Assembly: GCA_037951165.1 (NCBI GenBank)
Contig: JBBDHG010000034.1
Span: forward strand, 62,001-126,000
Length of the DNA stretch: 64,000 nt
From: Lophius americanus
Lineage: Eukaryota > Chordata > Actinopteri > Lophiiformes > Lophiidae
Direction of reading: 5' to 3'
A program made the position numbers and the translations under genes. The notes under the pieces were generated by a model that was not told the origin of the DNA, searched no databases, and saw only the letters and a program-made list of their open reading frames with translations. Positions 30,496 to 46,245 of this stretch are shown in pieces. Within the stretch, counting starts at the first letter, position 1, and every line of letters begins with the position of its first letter.

Positions 30496-32643
30496 TAACA
30501 TATTTAACGTTTATGACACGTATACAACACGTTTATAACATTAACACGCCTCAGGTTTATAACATTAACACGCCTAATGTTTATGACGCGTATACGACAA
30601 GTGTATAACATTAACACGCCTAAGGCTAATAAAATAAACACGCCTAATGTTTGACACGTATACGACACGTTTATGACGCGTATACGACACGTTTATAACA
30701 TTAACATATTTAACGTTTATGACACGTATACAACACATTTATAACATTAAGGCTTATAACATTAACATGCCTAATGTTTGACATGTATGCGACATTTTCA
30801 TAACATTAACACACCTATTGTTTATGCAACGTATACGACACGCTTATAACATTAAGACGCCTAAGGTTTATGACGCGTATACGACACGTTTATAACATTA
30901 ACACGCCTAATGTTTGACACGTATACGACATGTTTATAACATTAACACGCCTTACGTTTATGACACGTATACAACATGTTTATAACATTAACACGCCTAT
31001 TGTTTGACAGGTATACGACATGTTTATAACTTTAACACGCCTTACGTTTATGACACGTATACAACACGTTTATAACATTAACACGCCTATGGCTTATAAC
31101 ATTAACACGCCTAATTTTTGACACGTATACCATATGTTTATAACATTAACACGCCTAATGTTTATTACACGTATACGACACGTTTATAACATTAACACGC
31201 CTAATGTTTATTACACGTATACGGCACGTTTATAACATTAACACGCCTAATGTTTATTACACGTATACGACACGTTTATAACATTAACACGCCTAATGTT
31301 TATTACACGTATACGACACGTTTATAACATTAACACGCCTCAGGTTTATAACATTAACACGCCTAATGTTTATGATGCGTATACAACACGTTTATAACAT
31401 TAAGACTTATAACATTAACATGCCTAATGTTTGACATGTATGCAACATTTTTATAACATTTACACACCTATTGTTTATGACACGTATACGACACGTTTAT
31501 AACATTAACACGCCTAAGGTTTATGACGTGTATACGACACGTTTATAACATTAACACGCCTATGGCTTATAACATTAACACGCCTAATTTTTGACACGTA
31601 TACCATATGTTTATAACATTAACACGCCTAATGTTTATTACACGTATACGACACGTTTATAACATTAACACGCCTCAGGTTTATAACATTAACACGCCTA
31701 ATGTTTATGACGCGTATACGACACGTTTATAACATTAACATATTTAACGTTTATGACACGTATACAACACGTTTATAACATTAACACGCCTCAGGTTTAT
31801 AACATTAACACGCCTAATGTTTATGACGCGTATACGACAAGTGTATAACATTAACACGCCTAAGGCTAATAAAATAAACACGCCTAATGTTTGACACGTA
31901 TACGACACGTTTATGACGCGTATACGACACGTTTATAACATTAACATATTTAACGTTTATGACACGTATACAACACATTTATAACATTAAGGCTTATAAC
32001 ATTAACATGCCTAATGTTTGACATGTATGCGACATTTTTATAACATTAACACACCTATTGTTTATTACACGTATACCATATGTTTATAACATTAACACGC
32101 CTAATGTTTGACACGTATACGACACGTTTATGACGCGTATACGACACGTTTATAACATTAACATATTTAACGTTTATGACACGTATACAACACATTTATA
32201 ACATTAAGGCTTATAACATTAACATGCCTAATGTTTGACATGTATGCGACATTTTTATAACATTAACACGCCTAATTTTTGACAAGTATACCATATGTTT
32301 ATAACATTAACACGCCTAATGTTTATTACACGTATACGACATGTTTATAACATTGACACGTCTAATGTTTGACACGTATACGACACGTTTATAACATTAA
32401 CACGCCTAATTTTTGACAAGTATACTACATGTTTATAACATTAACACGCCTAATGTTTATTACACGTATACGACATGTTTATAACATTGACACGTCTAAT
32501 GTTTGACACGTATACGACACGTTTATAACATTAACACGCCTATGGCTTATAACATTAACACGCCTAATTTTTGACACGTATACCATATGTTTATAACATT
32601 AACACGCCTAATGTTTATTACACGTATACGACATGTTTATAAC
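26640..32643 (+). repeat. 3002-bp HOR, two tandem copies
   Basis: The copies are about 26640-29641 and 29642-32643. Markers at exactly +3002 are AGTGTATAAC (27598/30600 and 28838/31840), CACGTG (27283/30285) and TTAAGACTTATAAC (28402/31404). The same 3002-3003 spacing occurs earlier (20218/23220), so the unit existed before the 7065-bp copying. Each unit contains two AGTGTATAAC landmarks 1240 bp apart, linking it to the 1239-bp HOR further right. Confidence 0.9.
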
Positions 32644-34282
32644 ATTAACACGCCTAACGTTTATGACACGTATACGACATGTTCATAACATTAACACGCC
32701 TAATGTTTGACACGTATACGACATGTTTATAACATTAACACGCCTTACGTTTATGACACGTATACGACATGTTTATAACATTAACACGCCTAATCTTTAC
32801 GACACATATACCACATGTTTATCACATTAACACGTCAATGTTTGACACGTATACAACATGTTTATAACATTAACCGCCTAATGTTTATGAGACGTGTACA
32901 ACACGTTTATAACATTAACACGCCTCAGGTTTATAACATTAACACGCCTAATTTTTGACACGTATACCATATGTTTATAACATTAACACGCCTAATGTTT
33001 ATTACACGTATACGACACGTTTATAACATTAACACGCCTAATGTTTATTACACGTATACGACAAGTGTATAACATTAACACGCCTAAGGCTAATAAAATA
33101 AACACGCCTAATGTTTGACACGTATACGACACGTTTATGACGCGTATACGACACGTTTATAACATTAACATATTTAACGTTTATGACACGTATACAACAC
33201 ATTTATAACATTAAGGCTTATAACATTAACATGCCTAATGTTTGACATGTATGCGACATTTTTATAACATTAACACACCTATTGTTTATTACACGTATAC
33301 CATATGTTTATAACATTAACACGCCTAATGTTTGACACGTATACGACACGTTTATGACGCGTATACGACACGTTTATAACATTAACATATTTAACGTTTA
33401 TGACACGTATACAACACATTTATAACATTAAGGCTTATAACATTAACATGCCTAATGTTTGACATGTATGCGACATTTTTATAACATTAACACGCCTAAT
33501 TTTTGACAAGTATACCATATGTTTATAACATTAACACGCCTAATGTTTATTACACGTATACGACATGTTTATAACATTGACACGTCTAATGTTTGACACG
33601 TATACGACACGTTTATAACATTAACACGCCTAATTTTTGACAAGTATACTACATGTTTATAACATTAACACGCCTAATGTTTATTACACGTATACGACAT
33701 GTTTATAACATTGACACGTCTAATGTTTGACACCTATACGACACGTTTATAACATTAACACGCCTATGGCTTATAACATTAACACGCCTAATTTTTGACA
33801 CGTATACCATATGTTTATAACATTAACACGCCTAATGTTTATTACACGTATACGACATGTTTATAACATTAACACGCCTAACGTTTATGACACGTATACG
33901 ACATGTTCATAACATTAACACGCCTAATGTTTGACACGTATACGACATGTTTATAACATTAACACGCCTTACGTTTATGACACGTATACGACATGTTTAT
34001 AACATTAACACGCCTAATCTTTACGACACATATACCACATGTTTATCACATTAACACGTCAATGTTTGACACGTATACAACATGTTTATAACATTAACCG
34101 CCTAATGTTTATGAGACGTGTACAACACGTTTATAACATTAACACGCCTCAGGTTTATAACATTAACACGCCTAATTTTTGACACGTATACCATATGTTT
34201 ATAACATTAACACGCCTAATGTTTATTACACGTATACGACACGTTTATAACATTAACACGCCTAATGTTTATTACACGTATA
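31835..34282 (+). repeat. 1224-bp HOR, two tandem copies
   Basis: The copies are about 31835-33058 and 33059-34282. The period is set by AGTGTATAAC (31840/33064), CCTAACGTTTATG (32655/33879) and TTAACCGCC (32871/34095). The second copy carries a private GACACCTATACG near 33730, which reappears near 35170 and so marks a further exchange. This is the first place in the forward array where the junction-proximal 105-bp segment appears. Confidence 0.88.
32801..32905 (+). repeat. 105-bp junction-type segment, first internal copy
   Basis: The segment runs from GACACATATACCACATG through ATCACATTAACACGTC and TTAACCGCC to GAGACGTGTACAACACG. Outside the HORs it occurs only beside the polarity junction: 2261-2365 in reverse orientation and 4102-4206 forward. 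It then occurs 15 times, starting at 32801, 34025, 35470, 44426, 45194, 45823, 46474, 50920, 52665, 54410, 56155, 57742, 59362, 61605 and 63004. A truncated chimera starts at 34996 and leaves the pattern after CATGTTTA. Internal copies share ACAACATG where both flanking copies have ACAACACG, and they lack the right-arm changes GACAAATAT and ACATGCCTCAGG. Confidence 0.88.
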
Positions 34283-35240
34283 CGACACGTTTATAACATT
34301 AACACGCCTCAGGTTTATAACATTAACACGCCTAATGTTTATGACGCGTATACAACACGTTTATAACATTAAGGCTTATAACATTAACATGCCTAATGTT
34401 TGACATGTATGCAACATTTTTATAACATTAACACACCTATTGTTTATGACACGTATACGACACGTTTATAACATTAACACGCCTAAGGTTTATGACGTGT
34501 ATACGACACGTTTATAACATTAACACGCCTATGGCTTATAACATTAACACGCCTAATTTTTGACACGTATACCATATGTTTATAACATTAACACGCCTAA
34601 TGTTTATTACACGTATACGACACGTTTATAACATTAACACACCTCAGGTTTATAACATTAACACGCCTAATGTTTATGACGCGTATACGACACGTTTATA
34701 ACATTAACACGCCTAATTTTTGACAAGTATACCATATGTTTATAACATTAACACGCCTAATGTTTATTACACGTATACGACATGTTTATAACATTGACAC
34801 GTCTAATGTTTATTACACGTATACGACATGTTTATAACATTAACACGCCTAACGTTTATGACACGTATACGACATGTTCATAACATTAACACGCCTAATG
34901 TTTGACACGTATACGACATGTTTATAACATTAACACGCCTTACGTTTATGACACGTATACGACATGTTTATAACATTAACACGCCTAATCTTTACGACAC
35001 ATATACCACATGTTTATAACATTGACACGTCTAATGTTTGACACGTATACGACACGTTTATAACATTAACACGCCTAATTTTTGACAAGTATACTACATG
35101 TTTATAACATTAACACGCCTAATGTTTATTACACGTATACGACATGTTTATAACATTGACACGTCTAATGTTTGACACCTATACGACACGTTTATAACAT
35201 TAACACGCCTATGGCTTATAACATTAACACGCCTAATTTT

Positions 35241-37549
35241 TGACACGTATACCATATGTTTATAACATTAACACGCCTAATGTTTATTACACGTATACGA
35301 CATGTTTATAACATTAACACGCCTAACGTTTATGACACGTATACGACATGTTCATAACATTAACACGCCTAATGTTCGACACGTATACGACATGTTTATA
35401 ACATTAACACGCCTTACGTTTATGACACGTATACGACATGTTTATAACATTAACACGCCTAATCTTTACGACACATATACCACATGTTTATCACATTAAC
35501 ACGTCAATGTTTGACACGTATACAACATGTTTATAACATTAACCGCCTAATGTTTATGAGACGTGTACAACACGTTTATAACATTAACACGCCTCAGGTT
35601 TATAACATTAACACGCCTAATTTTTGACACGTATACCATATGTTTATAACATTAACACGCCTAATGTTTATTACACGTATACGACACGTTTATAACATTA
35701 ACACGCCTAATGTTTATTACACGTATACGACACGTTTATAACATTAACACGCCTCAGGTTTATAACATTAACACGCCTAATGTTTATGACGCGTATACAA
35801 CACGTTTATAACATTAAGGCTTATAACATTAACATGCCTAATGTTTGACATGTATGCAACATTTTTATAACATTAACACACCTATTGTTTATGACACGTA
35901 TACGACACGTTTATAACATTAACACGCCTAAGGTTTATGACGTGTATACGACACGTTTATAACATTAACACGCCTATGGCTTATAACATTAACACGCCTA
36001 ATTTTTGACACGTATACCATATGTTTATAACATTAACACGCCTAATGTTTATTACACGTATACGACACGTTTATAACATTAACACGCCTCAGGTTTATAA
36101 CATTAACACGCCTAATGTTTATGACGCGTATACGACACGTTTATAACATTAACACGCCTAATTTTTGACAAGTATACCATATGTTTATAACATTAACACG
36201 CCTAATGTTTATTACACGTATACGACATGTTTATAACATTGACACGTCTAATGTTTGACACGTATACGACACGTTTATAACATTAACACGCCTAATTTTT
36301 TACAAGTATACCACATGTTTATAACATTAACACACCTAATGTTTATTACACGTATACGACATGTTTATAACATTGACACGTCTAATGTTTGACACGTATA
36401 CGACACGTTTATAACATTAACACGCCTAAGGTTCATAACATTAACACGCCTAATGTTTGACACGTATACGACATGTTTATAACATTAACACGCCTTACGT
36501 TTATGACACGTATACAACATGTTTATAACATTAACACGCCTATTGTTTGACAGGTATACGACATGTTTATAACTTTAACACGCCTTACGTTTATGACACG
36601 TATACAACACGTTTATAACATTAACACGCCTCAGGTTTATAACATTAACACGCCTAATGTTTATGACGCGTATACGACAAGTTTATAACATTATCACGCC
36701 TAAGGCTAATAAAATAAACACGCCTAATGTTTGACACGTATACGACACGTTTATGACGCGTATACGACACGTTTATAACATTAACATATTTAACGTTTAT
36801 GACAGGTATACAACACGTTTATAACATTAAGGCTTATAACATTAACATGCCTAATGTTAAACATGTATGCAACATTTTTATAACATTAACACACCTATTG
36901 TTTATGACACGTATACGACACGTTTATAACATTAACACGCCTAAGGTTTATGACGTGTATACGACACGTTTATAACATTAACACGCCTATGGCTTATAAC
37001 ATTAACACGCCTAATTTTTGACACGTATACCATATGTTTATAACATTAACACGCCTAATGTTTATTACACGTATACGACACGTTTATAACATTAACACGC
37101 CTCAGGTTTATAACATTAACACGCCTAATGTTTATGACGCGTATACAACACGTTTATAACATTAAGGCTTATAAGATTAACATGCCTAATGTTTGACATG
37201 TATGCAACATTTTTATAACATTAACACACCTATTGTTTATGACACGTATACGACACGTTTATAACATTAACACGCCTAAGGTTTATGACGTGTATACGAC
37301 ACGTTTATAACATTAACACGCCTATGGCTTATAACATTAACACGCCTAATTTTTGACACGTATACCATATGTTTATAACATTAACACGCCTAATGTTTAT
37401 TACACGTATACGACACGTTTATAACATTAACACGCCTCAGGTTTATAACATTAACACGCCTAATGTTTATGACGCGTATACGACACGTTTATAACATTAA
37501 CATATTTAACGTTTATGACACGTATACAACACGTTTATAACATTAACAC
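35241..37549 (+). repeat. 2.3-kb segment, first copy (partner at +11004)
   Basis: This segment recurs at about 46245-48553. Offsets agree at CCTAACG (35324/46328), TTAACCGCC (35540/46544) and CACACCTAATG (36331/47335). The copy is long-range: the two lie 11 kb apart with different HORs between them. The first copy has private changes (GTTCGACACG near 35377, TTTTTTACAAG near 36300). The match stops at about 37549, where this copy continues with CCTCAGG and the other with CCTATTGTTTGACAGG. Confidence 0.86.
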
Positions 37550-40300
37550 GCCTCAGGTTTATAACATTAACACGCCTAATGTTTATGACGCGTATACGAC
37601 AAGTGTATAACATTAACACGCCTAAGGCTAATAAAATAAACACGCCTAATGTTTGACACGTATACGACACGTTTATGACGCGTATACGACACGTTTATAA
37701 CATTAACATATTTAACGTTTATGACACATATACAACACATTTATAACATTAAGGCTTATAACATTAACATGCCTAATGTTTGACATGTATGCGACATTTT
37801 TATAACATTAACACACCTATTGTTTATGCAACGTATACGACACGCTTATAACATTAAGACGCCTAAGGTTTATGACGCGTATACGACACGTTTATAACAT
37901 TAACACGCCTAATGTTTGACACGTATACGACATGTTTATAACATTAACACGCCTTACGTTTATGACACGTATACAACATGTTTATAACATTAACACGCCT
38001 ATTGTTTGACAGGTATACGACATGTTTATAACTTTAACACGCCTTACGTTTATGACACGTATACAACACGTTTATAACATTAACACCCTATGGCTTATAA
38101 CATTAACACGCCTAATTTTTGACACGTATACCATATGTTTATAACATTAACACGCCTAATGTTTATTACACGTATACGACACGTTTATAACATTAACACG
38201 CCTAATGTTTATTACACGTATACGGCACGTTTATAACATTAACACGCCTAATGTTTATTACACGTATACGACACGTTTATAACATTAACACGCCTAATGT
38301 TTATTACACGTATACGACACGTTTATAACATTAACACGCCTCAGGTTTATAACTTTAACACGCCTAATGTTTATGATGCGTATACAACACGTTTATAACA
38401 TTAAGGCTTATAACATTAACATGCCTAATGTTTGACATGTATGCAACATTTTTATAACATTTACACACCTATTGTTTATGACACGTATACGACACGTTTA
38501 TAACATTAACACGCCTAAGGTTTATGACGTGTATACGACACGTTTATAACATTAACACGCCTATGGCTTATAACATTAACACGCCTAATTTTTGACACGT
38601 ATACCATATGTTTATAACATTAACACGCCTAATGTTTATTACACGTATACGACACGTTTATAACATTAACACGCCTCAGGTTTATAACATTAACACGCCT
38701 AATGTTTATGACGCGTATACGACACGTTTATAACATTAACATATTTAACGTTTATGACACGTATACAACACGTTTATAACATTAACACGCCTCAGGTTTA
38801 TAACATTAACACGCCTAATGTTTATGACGCGTATACGACAAGTGTATAACATTAACACGCCTAAGGCTAATAAAATAAACACGCCTAATGTTTGACACGT
38901 ATACGACACGTTTATGACGCGTATACGACACGTTTATAACATTAACATATTTAACGTTTATGACACGTATACAACACATTTATAACATTAAGGCTTATAA
39001 CATTAACATGCCTAATGTTTGACATGTATGCGACATTTTTATAACATTAACACACCTATTGTTTATGCAACGTATACGACACGCTTATAACATTAAGACG
39101 CCTAAGGTTTATGACGCGTATACGACACGTTTATAACATTAACACGCCTAATGTTTGACACGTATACGACATGTTTATAACATTAACACGCCTTACGTTT
39201 ATGACACGTATACAACATGTTTATAACATTAACACGCCTATTGTTTGACAGGTATACGACATGTTTATAACTTTAACACGCCTTACGTTTATGACACGTA
39301 TACAACACGTTTATAACATTAACACCCTATGGCTTATAACATTAACACGCCTAATTTTTGACACGTATACCATATGTTTAAAACATTAACACGCCTAATG
39401 TTTATTACACGTATACGACACGTTTATAACATTAACACGCCTAATGTTTATTACACGTATACGGCACGTTTATAACATTAACACGCCTAATGTTTATTAC
39501 ACGTATACGACACGTTTATAACATTAACACGCCTAATGTTTATTACACGTATACGACACGTTTATAACATTAACACGCCTCAGGTTTATAACTTTAACAC
39601 GCCTAATGTTTATGATGCGTATACAACACGTTTATAACATTAAGGCTTATAACATTAACATGCCTAATGTTTGACATGTATGCAACATTTTTATAACATT
39701 TACACACCTATTGTTTATGACACGTATACGACACGTTTATAACATTAACACGCCTAAGGTTTATGACGTGTATACGACACGTTTATAACATTAACACGCC
39801 TATGGCTTATAACATTAACACGCCTAATTTTTGACACGTATACCATATGTTTATAACATTAACACGCCTAATGTTTATTACACGTATACGACACGTTTAT
39901 AACATTAACACGCCTCAGGTTTATAACATTAACACGCCTAATGTTTATGACGCGTATACGACACGTTTATAACATTAACATATTTAACGTTTATGACACG
40001 TATACAACACGTTTATAACATTAACACGCCTCAGGTTTATAACATTAACACGCCTAATGTTTATGACGCGTATACGACAAGTGTATAACATTAACACGCC
40101 TAAGGCTAATAAAATAAACACGCCTAATGTTTGACACGTATACGACACGTTTATGACGCGTATACGACACGTTTATAACATTAACATATTTAACGTTTAT
40201 GACACGTATACAACACATTTATAACATTAAGGCTTATAACATTAACATGCCTAATGTTTGACATGTATGCGACATTTTTATAACATTAACACACCTATTG
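37040..40300 (+). repeat. 1239-bp HOR, about 2.6 tandem copies
   Basis: Approximate units are 37040-38278, 38279-39517 and a partial at 39518-40300. AGTGTATAAC lies at 37602, 38841 and 40080, and the two-base deletion ACCCTATGG (for ACGCCTATGG) at 38085 and 39324, both giving 1239 bp. The 1239-1240 bp spacing is also found near 20.5-21.8, 27.6-28.8 and 30.6-31.8 kb, so this is a widely used higher-order unit. The run ends at about 40302, where TTTATTACACG replaces TTTATGCAACG. Confidence 0.9.
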
Positions 40301-40599
40301 TTTATTACACGTATACCATATGTTTATAACATTAACACGCCTAATGTTTGACACGTATACGACACGTTTATGACGCGTATACGACACGTTTATAACATTA
40401 ACATATTTAACGTTTATGACACGTATACAACACATTTATAACATTAAGGCTTATAACATTAACATGCCTAATGTTTGACATGTATGCGACATTTTTATAA
40501 CATTAACACGCCTAATTTTTGACAAGTATACCATATGTTTATAACATTAACACGCCTAATGTTTATTACACGTATACGACATGTTTATAACATTGACAC

Positions 40600-43500
40600 G
40601 TCTAATGTTTATGACGCGTATACAACACGTTTATAACATTAAGGCTTATAAGATTAACATGCCTAATGTTTGACATGTATGCAACATTTTTATAACATTA
40701 ACACACCTATTGTTTATGACACGTATACGACACGTTTATAACATTAACACGCCTAAGGTTTATGACGTGTATACGACACGTTTATAACATTAACACGCCT
40801 ATGGCTTATAACATTAACACGCCTAATTTTTGACACGTATACCATATGTTTATAACATTAACACGCCTAATGTTTATTACACGTATACGACACGTTTATA
40901 ACATTAACACGCCTCAGGTTTATAACATTAACACGCCTAATGTTTATGACGCGTATACGACACGTTTATAACATTAACATATTTAACGTTTATGACACGT
41001 ATACAACACGTTTATAACATTAACACGCCTCAGGTTTATAACATTAACACGCCTAATGTTTATGACGCGTATACGACAAGTGTATAACATTAACACGCCT
41101 AAGGCTAATAAAATAAACACGCCTAATGTTTGACACGTATACGACACGTTTATGACGCGTATACGACACGTTTATAACATTAACATATTTAACGTTTATG
41201 ACACGTATACAACACATTTATAACATTAAGGCTTATAACATTAACATGCCTAATGTTTGACATGTATGCGACATTTTTATAACATTAACACACCTATTGT
41301 TTATGCAACGTATACGACACGCTTATAACATTAAGACGCCTAAGGTTTATGACGCGTATACGACACGTTTATAACATTAACACGCCTAATGTTTGACACG
41401 TATACGACATGTTTATAACATTAACACGCCTTACGTTTATGACACGTATACAACATGTTTATAACATTAACACGCCTATTGTTTGACAGGTATACGACAT
41501 GTTTATAACTTTAACACGCCTTACGTTTATGACACGTATACAACACGTTTATAACATTAACACCCTATGGCTTATAACATTAACACGCCTAATTTTTGAC
41601 ACGTATACCATATGTTTAAAACATTAACACGCCTAATGTTTATTACACGTATACGACACGTTTATAACATTAACACGCCTAATGTTTATTACACGTATAC
41701 GGCACGTTTATAACATTAACACGCCTAATGTTTATTACACGTATACGACACGTTTATAACATTAACACGCCTAATGTTTATTACACGTATACGACACGTT
41801 TATAACATTAACACGCCTCAGGTTTATAACTTTAACACGCCTAATGTTTATGATGCGTATACAACACGTTTATAACATTAAGGCTTATAACATTAACATG
41901 CCTAATGTTTGACATGTATGCAACATTTTTATAACATTTACACACCTATTGTTTATGACACGTATACGACACGTTTATAACATTAACACGCCTAAGGTTT
42001 ATGACGTGTATACGACACGTTTATAACATTAACACGCCTATGGCTTATAACATTAACACGCCTAATTTTTGACACGTATACCATATGTTTATAACATTAA
42101 CACGCCTAATGTTTATTACACGTATACGACACGTTTATAACATTAACACGCCTCAGGTTTATAACATTAACACGCCTAATGTTTATGACGCGTATACGAC
42201 ACGTTTATAACATTAACATATTTAACGTTTATGACACGTATACAACACGTTTATAACATTAACACGCCTCAGGTTTATAACATTAACACGCCTAATGTTT
42301 ATGACGCGTATACGACAAGTGTATAACATTAACACGCCTAAGGCTAATAAAATAAACACGCCTAATGTTTGACACGTATACGACACGTTTATGACGCGTA
42401 TACGACACGTTTATAACATTAACATATTTAACGTTTATGACACGTATACAACACATTTATAACATTAAGGCTTATAACATTAACATGCCTAATGTTTGAC
42501 ATGTATGCGACATTTTTATAACATTAACACACCTATTGTTTATGCAACGTATACGACACGCTTATAACATTAAGACGCCTAAGGTTTATGACGCGTATAC
42601 GACACGTTTATAACATTAACACGCCTAATGTTTGACAGATATACGACATGTTTATAACATTAACACGCCTTACGTTTATGACACGTATACAACATGTTTA
42701 TAACATTAACACGCCTATTGTTTGACAGGTATACGACATGTTTATAACTTTAACACGCCTTACGTTTATGACACGTATACAACACGTTTATAACATTAAC
42801 ACCCTATGGCTTATAACATTAACACGCCTAATTTTTGACACGTATACCATATGTTTATAACATTAACACGCCTAATGTTTATTACACGTATACGACACGT
42901 TTATAACATTAACACGCCTAATGTTTATTACACGTATACGGCACGTTTATAACATTAACACGCCTAATGTTTATTACACGTATACGACACGTTTATAACA
43001 TTAACACGCCTCAGGTTTATAACATTAACACGCCTAATGTTTATGATGCGTATACAACACGTTTATAACATTAAGGCTTATAACATTAACATGCCTAATG
43101 TTTGACATGTATGCAACATTTTTATAACATTTACACACCTATTGTTTATGACACGTATACGACACGTTTATAACATTAACACGCCTATGGCTTATAACAT
43201 TAACACGCCTAATTTTTGACACGTATACCATATGTTTATAACATTAACACGCCTAATGTTTATTACACGTATACGACACGTTTATAACATTAACACGCCT
43301 CAGGTTTATAACATTAACACGCCTAATGTTTATGACGCGTATACGACACGTTTATAACATTAACATATTTAACGTTTATGACACGTATACAACACGTTTA
43401 TAACATTAACACGCCTCAGGTTTATAACATTAACACGCCTAATGTTTATGACGCGTATACGACAAGTGTATAACATTAACACGCCTAAGGCTAATAAAAT

Positions 43501-43690
43501 AAACACGCCTAATGTTTGACACGTATACGACACGTTTATGACGCGTATACGACACGTTTATAACATTAACATATTTAACGTTTATGACACGTATACAACA
43601 CATTTATAACATTAAGGCTTATAACATTAACATGCCTAATGTTTGACATGTATGCGACATTTTTATAACATTAACACACCTATTGTTTAT
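40600..43690 (+). repeat. 1239-bp HOR, second run with a deleted last copy
   Basis: Units are about 40600-41838 and 41839-43077, with AGTGTATAAC at 41079 and 42318 and ACCCTATGG at 41562 and 42801. A third unit to about 43690 is shortened by two 46-bp monomers: it has only three TTTATTACACG units in its run and lacks the AAGGTTTATGACGTG unit near 43170, so the next AGTGTATAAC comes after 1147 bp. It is separated from the first run by a recombination-like join near 40605 (ACACGTCTAATG running into TTTATGACGCG). Confidence 0.86.
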
Positions 43691-46245
43691 TACACGTATA
43701 CCATATGTTTATAACATTAACACGCCTAATGTTTGACACGTATACGACACGTTTATGACGCGTATACGACACGTTTATAACATTAACATATTTAACGTTT
43801 ATGACACGTATACAACACATTTATAACATTAAGGCTTATAACATTAACATGCCTAATGTTTGACATGTATGCGACATTTTTATAACATTAACACGCCTAA
43901 TTTTTGACAAGTATACCATATGTTTATAACATTAACACGCCTAATGTTTATTACACGTATACGACATGTTTATAACATTGACACGTCTAATGTTTGACAC
44001 GTATACGACACGTTTATAACATTAACACGCCTAATTTTTGACAAGTATACTACATGTTTATAACATTAACACGCCTAATGTTTATTACACGTATACGACA
44101 TGTTTATAACATTGACACGTCTAATGTTTGACACGTATACGACACGTTTATAACATTAACACGCCTATGGCTTATAACATTAACACGCCTAATTTTTGAC
44201 ACGTATACCATATGTTTATAACATTAACACGCCTAATGTTTATTACACGTATACGACATGTTTATAACATTAACACGCCTAACGTTTATGACACGTATAC
44301 GACATGTTCATAACATTAACACGCCTAATGTTTGACACGTATACGACATGTTTATAACATTAACACGCCTTACGTTTATGACACGTATACGACATGTTTA
44401 TAACATTAACACGCCTAATCTTTACGACACATATACCACATGTTTATCACATTAACACGTCAATGTTTGACACGTATACAACATGTTTATAACATTAACC
44501 GCCTAATGTTTATGAGACGTGTACAACACGTTTATAACATTAACACGCCTCAGGTTTATAACATTAACACGCCTAATTTTTGACACGTATACCATATGTT
44601 TATAACATTAACACGCCTAATGTTTATTACACGTATACGACACGTTTATAACATTAACACGCCTAATGTTTATTACACGTATACGACACGTTTATAACAT
44701 TAACACGCCTCAGGTTTATAACATTAACACGCCTAATGTTTATGACGCGTATACAACACGTTTATAACATTAAGGCTTATAACATTAACATGCCTAATGT
44801 TTGACATGTATGCAACATTTTTATAACATTAACACACCTATTGTTTATGACACGTATACGACAAGTTTATAACATTAACACGCCTAAGGTTTATGACGTG
44901 TATACGACACGTTTATAACATTAACACGCCGCCTATGGCTTATAACATTAACACGCCTAATTTTTGACACGTATACCATATGTTTATAACATTAACACGC
45001 CTAATGTTTATTACACGTATACGACATGTTTATAACATTAACACGCCTAACGTTTATGACACGTATACGACATGTTCATAACATTAACACGCCTAATGTT
45101 TGACACGTATACGACATGTTTATAACATTAACACGCCTTACGTTTATGACACGTATACGACATGTTTATAACATTAACACGCCTAATCTTTACGACACAT
45201 ATACCACATGTTTATCACATTAACACGTCAATGTTTGACACGTATACAACATGTTTATAACATTAACCGCCTAATGTTTATGAGACGTGTACAACACGTT
45301 TATAACATTAACACGCCTCAGGTTTATAACATTAACACGCCTAATTTTTGACACGTATACCATATGTTTATAACATTAACACGCCTAATGTTTATTACAC
45401 GTATACGACACGTTTATAACATTAACACGCCTAATGTTTATTACACGTATACGACACGTTTATAACATTAACACGCCTCAGGTTTATAACATTAACACGC
45501 CTAATGTTTATGACGCGTATACAACACGTTTATAACATTAAGGCTTATAACATTAACATGCCTAATGTTTGACATGTATGCAACATTTTTATAACATTAA
45601 CACACCTATTGTTTATGACATGTATACGACACGTTTATAACATTAACACGCCTAAGGTTTATGACGTGTATACGACACGTTTATAACATTAACACGCCTA
45701 TGGCTTATAACATTAACACGCCTAATTTTTGACACATATACCATATGTTTATAACATTAACACGCCTAATGTTTATTACACGTATACGACATGTTTATAA
45801 CATTAACACGCCTAATCTTTACGACACATATACCACATGTTTATCACATTAACACGTCAATGTTTGACACGTATACAACATGTTTATAACATTAACCGCC
45901 TAATGTTTATGAGACGTGTACAACACGTTTATAACATTAACACGCCTCAGGTTTATAACATTAACACGCCTAATTTTTGACACGTATACCATATGTTTAT
46001 AACATTAACACGCCTAATGTTTATTACACGTATACGACACGTTTATAACATTAACACGCCTAATGTTAATTACACGTATACGACACGTTTATAACATTAA
46101 CACGCCTCAGGTTTATAACATTAACACGCCTAATGTTTATGACGCGTATACAACACGTTTATAACATTAAGGCTTATAACATTAACATGCCTAATGTTTG
46201 ACATGTATGCAACGTTTTTATAACATTAACACACCTATTGTTTAT
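43690..46245 (+). repeat. Irregular cluster around the 105-bp segment
   Basis: Copies of the 105-bp junction-type segment are packed closely here (44426, 45194, 45823 and, just beyond, 46474), giving irregular spacings of 768, 629 and 651 bp. The units between lose or gain whole monomers. A three-base gain makes CACGCCGCCTATGG near 44928. The sequence is otherwise ordinary satellite of the forward block. The irregularity suggests several unequal exchanges within about 2.5 kb. Confidence 0.8.

Noticed and set aside
35302..35499. 65-residue ORF as a real protein gene
   Set aside because: It is a translation of three to four satellite monomers, opened by a single TGA to CGA change and closed again by the repeat's own TAA. 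The homologous copies are interrupted, there is no promoter or other gene context, and the peptide itself is an internal repeat.
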